Source of the DNA: Opitutia bacterium UBA977
GTDB lineage: Bacteria > Verrucomicrobiota > Verrucomicrobiia > Opitutales > Coraliomargaritaceae
Direction of reading: 5' to 3'
NCBI GenBank assembly: GCA_002292345.1
Contig: DBBT01000064.1
Coordinates: forward strand, 1-12,437
Length of the DNA: 12,437 bases
Positions within the stretch are counted from its first letter, which is position 1, and each line of letters opens with the position of its first letter. The notes beneath the pieces were generated by a model that saw nothing but the letters and a program-made list of their open reading frames with translations, had not been told where the DNA came from and ran no database searches. Made by a program: the position numbers and the translations under genes. Shown here in pieces: positions 7,329 through 12,437 of the stretch.

Positions 7329-7934
7329 CTACTGGGCCCTCATCTTTTCAGCGCGGTAGATGGCTTGTAGATTTTCGAAGTCTTCGCCACGTGATCCACT
7401 CAGAATCGTATGGTCGTAGAGTTCGTGTTGCTGCATCTCGCTGCGGGCGACTTGCATGCGGCGCTGAATCTCGTCTTCGGCGTCCGTGGCACGGCCACGG
7501 AGGCGTTTTTCCAGCTCTTCGAGCGTGCGGGGCATGATAAAGACCGTGACGACGTGGCCTTTGAGTAATTCGTCGGTCAGCGCAGTTTGGCGTATTTGCG
7601 CTGCGCCTTGCACGTCGATGTTGAGCAGCAGGTCAGTGCCTGCGGCCAGCTTGTCCTGCACCTCGCTTTTGAGGGTGCCGTAAATGTTACTATGCACGTG
7701 GGCGTGTTCGTAAAAATGCCCTTTGGCGATCTTTTGCTCGAAGGTAGCGTGGTCGAAGAAATAGTAATCAACGTGGTCTTTTTCGCCTACGCGTGGCTTG
7801 CGGGTGGTGGAGGTAACGACCCGCCAGAGCTCAGGCACTTCGGCGAGCATACGCTCGCAGAGCGTTGTTTTGCCACTGCCAGCAGGGCCAGAGACAATGA
7901 TCAGAAGACCCGTCTGAGGAATGTTGTTGTCCAC
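7329..7934 (-). CDS. gmk: Guanylate kinase
   Basis: Phosphorylates GMP or dGMP to the diphosphate with ATP, in the cytoplasm; needed for GTP supply and GMP recycling. The 201 residues are normal length. The P-loop GPAGSGKT is at 16-23. [18 protein letters not shown] at 42-59 carries the GMP-binding arginines. [19 protein letters not shown] at 74-92 holds the conserved glutamate and the YGT of the GMP site. [11 protein letters not shown] follows, and the lid region has [17 protein letters not shown] at 144-160. The start is GTG at 7934, five bases after the stop of the upstream membrane-protein gene. No ATG or Shine-Dalgarno motif fits better, so translational coupling is likely. Confidence 0.95.
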   Translation of the reverse strand: MDNNIPQTGLLIIVSGPAGSGKTTLCERMLAEVPELWRVVTSTTRKPRVGEKDHVDYYFFDHATFEQKIAKGHFYEHAHVHSNIYGTLKSEVQDKLAAGTDLLLNIDVQGAAQIRQTALTDELLKGHVVTVFIMPRTLEELEKRLRGRATDAEDEIQRRMQVARSEMQQHELYDHTILSGSRGEDFENLQAIYRAEKMRAQ

Positions 7935-7939
7935 GGTGT

Positions 7940-8476
7940 TTAGTAGGTAAATGCAACGCCGATTAGCAAGAGTCCGTATGCAGCAAATAGAGCACCAAAG
8001 CGCTTAGGGCGGCTGTCTACTTTGTAGAGCCAGTCGAAGAAATCGCGCAGTTTATAGGGATTTGCACCGAGGATCAGCGATACGACAATGGCGAGATATA
8101 CAAAGGTGACCAGAAATAGGCGTGCTTGCGGTAGCTGCATGTAAGCGGCGTCCAGTAGTACGCCGGCGGTCATGAGGATCAGGGCGGCCAAGCCGCGAAC
8201 TGCGAGAAAGTCGGGCACGTAGTAGAATGAGCCGAGCGCAGTGACGAGGAAGATGATGAACAGGATATTTTTATATTGGCCGAAATCAGCTGGGCCAAGA
8301 TGTAGCACTTTGTAGAGAAACCAGGCGGTCGCGGCGCCGAACAACAGAAACGCGGCTGCTTGCGAACGTGGAAAAGCCTGCGTGCTCTTGGCAGTCTTCA
8401 TGCCGTGCCAAAGATAATGGCCGCCGAAGACGAGAAGAAAGAGTCCTGTGTAAAGTGTGGCTTGAAAAAGTGTCAT
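7940..8476 (-). CDS. Six-helix integral membrane protein of unknown function
   Basis: I do not recognise a family. The 178 residues are mostly hydrophobic, with about six membrane segments near 4-24, 38-58, 70-88, 92-112, 115-137 and 160-177. A basic cytoplasmic-type loop [23 protein letters not shown] lies before the last helix. No catalytic motif, transporter signature or signal peptide separate from helix 1 is visible. It ends five bases before the GTG of gmk, so the two genes probably share a transcript and perhaps coupled translation; this says little about its job. The ATG at 8476 gives a complete first helix. No Shine-Dalgarno motif is seen. A doubled heptamer lies upstream. Confidence 0.78.
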   Translation of the reverse strand: MTLFQATLYTGLFLLVFGGHYLWHGMKTAKSTQAFPRSQAAAFLLFGAATAWFLYKVLHLGPADFGQYKNILFIIFLVTALGSFYYVPDFLAVRGLAALILMTAGVLLDAAYMQLPQARLFLVTFVYLAIVVSLILGANPYKLRDFFDWLYKVDSRPKRFGALFAAYGLLLIGVAFTY

Positions 8477-8502
8477 GGCAAAAGGGTGTATGATCGTTGC
8501 TA

Positions 8503-8516
8503 GGTAATGGGTAATG
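8503..8516 (-). repeat. Doubled heptamer upstream of the membrane-protein gene
   Basis: GGTAATG occurs twice in perfect tandem (8503-8509 and 8510-8516); on the coding strand it reads CATTACC twice, ending 26 bases upstream of the ATG at 8476. The seven-base period is shared with the CTCAAGT family, but the sequence differs. Two copies can arise by chance. Confidence 0.35.
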
Positions 8517-8559
8517 GTTGTAGCCGCGGGTTAAAGCAAAAAACGAAGAAGGGGGTGGG

Positions 8560-8838
8560 TCAGTCCTTTAGCACCAGAGCCTCAGCCTCGGGAAACCGTT
8601 TAGCATAGCTGGCGATATAGGAGCATTGTGGCACCACCTGCAGTTGTTCCGCGCGTGCAGTGTCGAACGCAGCTTTAGCCAGCAACCCCGCGATGTTTTG
8701 CCCGCGTAGTTCGATCGGCACGTAAGTGTGATGAATCGTCATCAAGCTGTCGGATCGAGTGTATTCCAAGGCCGCTTTGGCATTGCCGATGATGATTTCG
8801 AAGCGTGCATGGTCGATCGAATGGTGGACTGTGGGCAT
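8560..8838 (-). CDS. Minimal GNAT-like N-acetyltransferase (COG2388 / Acetyltransf_CG type)
   Basis: A 92-residue protein matching the small GCN5-related family typified by Arabidopsis At1g77540 (COG2388), whose physiological substrate is not established. Recognisable parts in order are: AALEYTRSDSLMTIHHTYVPIELRG at about 22-46, which gives two beta strands and the V-P-x-x-x-R-G turn; the CoA-binding loop RGQNIAGLLAKAAFDTAR at 45-62; and VVPQCSYIASYAKRFPE at 68-84, with the family cysteine at 72. The CoA loop has asparagine (RGQNIA) where the usual form is RGQGIA. It is complete at this family's short length. It lies between the membrane-protein gene (83 bases on) and the glycosyltransferase (156 bases before, mostly heptad repeat). 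No Shine-Dalgarno motif precedes the ATG. Confidence 0.88.
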   Translation of the reverse strand: MPTVHHSIDHARFEIIIGNAKAALEYTRSDSLMTIHHTYVPIELRGQNIAGLLAKAAFDTARAEQLQVVPQCSYIASYAKRFPEAEALVLKD

Positions 8839-8889
8839 GGGAAAAATTAGGCCGGAGATAAAGAGATGGCGACGCAGTGATAATCAGGC

Positions 8890-9021
8890 CTCTTCTCTTA
8901 AGTTTCAAGTCTCCCTTCTCAGGCTCAAGTCTCAGGGCTCAAGCCCCAGGTCTTAAGCCCCAGGTCTCAAATCTCAAGCCTCAGGTCTCCCCCTTCAAGT
9001 CTCCCTTCTCTGGTCTCCCTG
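8890..9021 (+). repeat. 19-unit heptad tandem repeat array
   Basis: The plus strand splits into 19 successive seven-base units with a single six-base slip at 8918-8923. The units include CTTAAGT (8897), TTCAAGT (8904), CTCCCTT (8911), CTCAAGT (8924), CTCAGGG (8931), CTCAAGC (8938), CCCAGGT (8945), CTTAAGC (8952), CCCAGGT (8959), CTCAAAT (8966), CTCAAGC (8973), CTCAGGT (8980), TTCAAGT (8994) and CTCTGGT (9008). A 17-base string is repeated exactly at 8904-8920 and 8994-9010. The array fills most of the space between the acetyltransferase start and the glycosyltransferase, and overlaps the last eight codons of the latter. Confidence 0.88.
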
Positions 9022-9753
9022 AACGGGCCGCTTATACCAAAAGCCGCAGAGCCTGCGGGAGCGCACTGCAATCGGTACCAGCATCATAAAAAAGACCCAG
9101 CCGAGCATCTTTGGCCCACTATACCAGTGGAATTTGCGAGCTGAGGTGCGCGCGGCGAATTGGGTAATAATGTCAAAGCTTAAGCCATGCGCTCGGCCCC
9201 ATTTGCGCAGGTGCCGGGATAGCCGCAGTTCTTCACTGGCGTAGAGTTTTTGATCAAACCCGCCGACGGATTCAAAGGCATCGCGCCGGCAAAAGAGAAA
9301 GCTTCCCGCGGCGGTGCGAGTGAAGGTTGAAATCCGCCTCCATGTGGCAATCCCCAAGCGGCCAACGACACCAACCTGCGCAATATTTTCAAATTCGATG
9401 ATGGTGCCACCACCGCAGCTGCCAGTTGCGAGTTGACGCAGCGCTTCGGCTAAGAGTTTGGCGCAGATACGCGTGTCGGCATCGACAAAAATCAGCAGCT
9501 GCCCACGGCTGGCTTGCGCGCCAGTATTACGTGCGCGGGCGATTTGATTGATCGGTTCGAACACCACTAGGTCAGCGCCTGCAGCAGTCGCAATGGCAGC
9601 GGTGCTGTCGGTAGAGTTGTTATCGACCACGATACACTCGCCAGTGAGTCGCTGCGCGGCCATTGCCGTGCGAATCGCCTCAAGCGTCGCCGGTAGTTCA
9701 GCTGCCTCATTGAAGGCGGGAATGATGATCGAGTAGTCAGGCACGGAAGGCAT
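8995..9753 (-). CDS. Family 2 glycosyltransferase with C-terminal membrane segment
   Basis: A predicted GT-A fold enzyme transferring a sugar from a nucleotide-sugar donor; acceptor and product cannot be told from sequence. The 252 residues begin with the GT2 strand SIIIPAFNEAAEL at 8-20. IVVDNNSTDST at 41-51 follows, then QIARARNTGAQASRG at 70-84 and the metal-binding FVDADT at 89-94. The acceptor-side segment GGFDQKLYASEELRLSRHLRKWGR at 164-187 has the family acidic pair. A hydrophobic stretch at about 216-230 suggests a C-terminal membrane anchor. The final eight residues (QGDQRRET) and the stop are encoded inside the heptad repeat array, so the original C-terminus has probably been replaced or extended. 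It is separated from the pdh genes by two terminators and probably has its own promoter, which I could not identify. Confidence 0.87.
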   Translation of the reverse strand: MPSVPDYSIIIPAFNEAAELPATLEAIRTAMAAQRLTGECIVVDNNSTDSTAAIATAAGADLVVFEPINQIARARNTGAQASRGQLLIFVDADTRICAKLLAEALRQLATGSCGGGTIIEFENIAQVGVVGRLGIATWRRISTFTRTAAGSFLFCRRDAFESVGGFDQKLYASEELRLSRHLRKWGRAHGLSFDIITQFAARTSARKFHWYSGPKMLGWVFFMMLVPIAVRSRRLCGFWYKRPVQGDQRRET

Positions 9754-9990
9754 GTGAGCAAGATGGGTGAAGCCTGTCGCAAATGCAACGTATCGGCAGA
9801 ATTAACGTCTCCCTGCCGCGCGAGCTGATAGCGGCGCACTGGTGTCCTATTTTTCACCGGAAGGAATCAGCAGTCCCTTCTCGTTTTAGATTGGTGCGTG
9901 GTACAATCGTTATGAAACATTTCTTTTGTTCTTGTGGCCTCGATCGTGAGATCGGGGGACGCTGGATACGTGCCCTAAGAATGAGTGCGG

Positions 9991-10017
9991 AAAAAATCCC
10001 CCGCCTTATGGCGGAGG
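9991..10017 (-). terminator. Second (distal) intrinsic terminator of the pdh operon
   Basis: On the minus strand CCTCCGCC (10017-10010), loop ATAA and GGCGGGGG (10005-9998) form an eight-pair stem with one G-U, followed by ATTTTTT. It lies 28 bases beyond the first terminator and has the standard form. Confidence 0.8.
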
Positions 10018-10044
10018 CCACGTTCAGCCATCTTACATTTTCAC

Positions 10045-10071
10045 AAAAAAGCCCGCGAGTAATCGCGGGCT
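10045..10071 (-). terminator. First intrinsic terminator of the pdh operon
   Basis: On the minus strand AGCCCGCG, loop ATTACT and CGCGGGCT form a perfect eight-pair GC-rich stem (10071-10050) followed directly by a run of Ts. It lies 55 bases after the pdhC stop and is a textbook Rho-independent terminator. Confidence 0.9.
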
Positions 10072-10109
10072 GCTGTTTAAATGAGTACTTAACGATCCGT
10101 TATTCGCCG

Positions 10110-10126
10110 GTAAATGGCGTAGCCAT

Positions 10127-10130
<4 letters not shown>
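10110..10130 (-). other. Hairpin across the pdhC stop codon
   Basis: GTAAATGGC and GCCATTTAC (10110-10118 and 10122-10130) are perfectly complementary over nine pairs around a three-base loop. On the minus strand the pdhC TAA lies within the first arm, and TAAATG forms an adjacent start leading to an eight-codon frame. No T-run follows, so it is not itself a terminator; it may protect the 3' end or be a repeat remnant. Confidence 0.5.
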
Positions 10131-11410
<1,280 letters not shown>

Positions 11411-11413
11411 AAG

Positions 11414-11441
11414 TTTGAGAATTTAAGATTAGAAATTAGGA
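11414..11441 (-). repeat. Heptad-like tract before the pdhC start
   Basis: On the coding strand four seven-base units precede the ATG: TCCTAAT, TTCTAAT, CTTAAAT and TCTCAAA, ending three bases before the start codon. They are more AT-rich than the units at 8890-9021 but keep the period and the YTYAAAT-like core. The assignment is weaker than for the coaX tract. Confidence 0.45.
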
Positions 11442-11537
11442 CGGAGCGCGAATCGCGCGAAGATGGTAAACTGTCTGCGGTTTGCCCTGAAGGGCGCTGA
11501 AGGAACAATTTTGAGTTAAGCAGGGATGAGCATGTTT

Positions 11538-12437
11538 TTACGCCATCAGTTTCATTGCCATGGCAATGATGCGCTCTTGGTTTGGGATCTGCCAATCCTC
11601 GAGCGGCTTGGCGTAAATAGTCGGTGCGTCGATCGAGGAGACGCGGTGAATGGGAGCATCCAAGTAGTCGAAAGCTTTGAGCTGAATCAAATGCGAGATC
11701 TGAGCATCCACACCACAATAGGGCTTGTTCTCTTCGACCAGTAAAGCCCGGCCAGTCTTCTTGACCGAGTTGAGGATCGTCTCTTCGTCGAGTGGACGGA
11801 TTGAGCGCAGATCGACAACTTCGACACTGATATCGTGCGTCTCTTCCATAATCTTTGCAGCTTCTAGTGAGAGCATGGCACAACGACCATGGGAAATGAT
11901 GGTCATATCAGTGCCTTCCTTGAGGATGTTGGCCACGCCAAGATCGACGATATACTCTTCTTCAGGCACTTCCCACTGTTCTCCGTAGAGTAGGGTGTTT
12001 TCCATGACAAAGACTGGGTCATTGTCGCGAATTGCGGCTTTCATGAGTCCCTTGGCATCGTACGCATTGGATGGGCAGACCACCTTCAAGCCTGGGTGGT
12101 TGGCCACCATGTATTCGATTGTGTGTGAATGGGTCGCGCCAACACTGGTGCCGCCATTGGCAGGCCCACGAACAACGATGGGCACATTCATTAAACCGCC
12201 CGACATGTAGCGGCAGAAGGAGGCATTATTGAAGAGTTGATCGATTGCAACGTAGCTGAACGACATGAACATCATCTCGATGACTGGGCGGATGCCGAGC
12301 ATCGATGCGCCGATGGCCAGGCCAGAGAATGCGGCTTCGGAAATCGGCGTGTCGATCACGCGCTTGTCACCGTGTTTGGCCCAGAGACCTTCGGTGACCT
12401 TGTAGGCGCCGTTGTATTCGGCGACTTCTTCGCCCAT
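11538..12437 (-). CDS. pdhB: Pyruvate dehydrogenase E1 component, beta subunit (5' end outside window)
   Basis: With the alpha subunit it forms the alpha2-beta2 E1 enzyme, which decarboxylates pyruvate on thiamine diphosphate and acetylates the E2 lipoyl group. The visible 299 residues align by eye with mitochondrial-type E1 beta throughout: GEEVAEYNGAYKVTEGLW, KRVIDTPISEAAFSGLAIGA (the glutamate of the TPISE segment contacts the thiamine ring in this family), AIDQLFNNA, MSGGLMNVPIVVRGP, HPGLKVVCPSNAYDAKGL, AIRDNDPVFVMEN, and near the end LDAPIHRVSSIDAPTIYAKPLEDWQIP. Full E1 beta proteins have about 325 residues with the sequence LMGEEV some 25-28 residues in. The methionine at the window edge is therefore internal and the true start lies beyond 12437. 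pdhA is expected upstream but is out of view. Confidence 0.94.
   Translation of the reverse strand: MGEEVAEYNGAYKVTEGLWAKHGDKRVIDTPISEAAFSGLAIGASMLGIRPVIEMMFMSFSYVAIDQLFNNASFCRYMSGGLMNVPIVVRGPANGGTSVGATHSHTIEYMVANHPGLKVVCPSNAYDAKGLMKAAIRDNDPVFVMENTLLYGEQWEVPEEEYIVDLGVANILKEGTDMTIISHGRCAMLSLEAAKIMEETHDISVEVVDLRSIRPLDEETILNSVKKTGRALLVEENKPYCGVDAQISHLIQLKAFDYLDAPIHRVSSIDAPTIYAKPLEDWQIPNQERIIAMAMKLMA

Larger units (their letters stand above)
9754..10126. other. 373-base gap: terminators, plus an unassigned upstream region of the glycosyltransferase
   Basis: The right part (9991-10130) holds the pdh terminators and a hairpin over the pdhC stop. A further hairpin at 9938-9957 (CCTCGATC, loop GTGA, GATCGGGG) has no T-run in either direction. 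The rest, 9754-9937, should contain the glycosyltransferase promoter, but I see no convincing -35/-10 pair. No gene is supported in either strand. Confidence 0.6.

Noticed and set aside
7318..7332. gmk terminator
   Set aside because: The GTAGT/ACTAC hairpin has only five pairs, overlaps the stop codon and lacks a T-run.
7107..7370. Hydrophobic plus-strand open frame of 87 codons
   Set aside because: It runs through the 20-bp hairpin, overlaps the 3' end of gmk on the other strand and shows no family motif.
8890..9021. CRISPR-like array
   Set aside because: Units are seven bases with no spacers, and no cas genes are present.
12435..12437. pdhB starting at the methionine on the window edge
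   Set aside because: In E1 beta proteins this methionine lies in the internal segment LMGEEV; about 25 residues are missing.

Overview
The window is a chromosomal housekeeping segment of about 53% GC (estimated by eye) from a Gram-negative bacterium. Gene content, the style of the intergenic repeats and the apparent lack of Shine-Dalgarno motifs fit a Verrucomicrobiota member, perhaps class Opitutae. That placement is inferred from memory of such genomes and was not tested by search. No phage, transposase, CRISPR, tRNA, rRNA or defence genes are visible.

Layout. At the left edge a short repeat remnant and a long inverted repeat precede prmC (+, release factor glutamine methyltransferase). 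Converging on prmC is a minus-strand cluster, in transcription order: a BamE-like lipoprotein, nadC (NAD synthesis), birA (biotin ligase/repressor) and coaX (CoA synthesis). Divergent from it are two plus-strand envelope genes: a membrane-anchored protein of unknown function and a secreted DUF4139 protein. A 533-base stretch without a convincing gene follows. It holds two inverted repeats, one a 20-bp stem with a short loop. The rest lies on the minus strand, in transcription order: pdhB (cut by the window end), pdhC, two tandem intrinsic terminators, a family 2 glycosyltransferase, a minimal GNAT acetyltransferase, a six-helix membrane protein, and gmk (guanylate kinase).

How the genes relate. 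nadC, birA and coaX make or attach three cofactors: NAD, biotin and CoA. PdhB/PdhC consume NAD and CoA and use ThDP and lipoate to make acetyl-CoA. The remaining genes are envelope or general housekeeping functions.

Most interesting feature. A family of degenerate tandem repeats with a strict 7-base period (CTCAAGT / CTCAGGT / CTCCCTT and variants) recurs between genes. A 19-unit tract lies at 8890-9021 and an 8-unit tract ends against the coaX start codon. Short tracts abut the birA and pdhC starts, and a remnant lies at bases 1-20. A different doubled heptamer lies upstream of the six-helix membrane protein. The 8890-9021 tract also supplies the last eight codons and the stop of the glycosyltransferase. 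The general form resembles the heptanucleotide STRR repeats of filamentous cyanobacteria, but the sequence differs. I found no other candidate for a new system.
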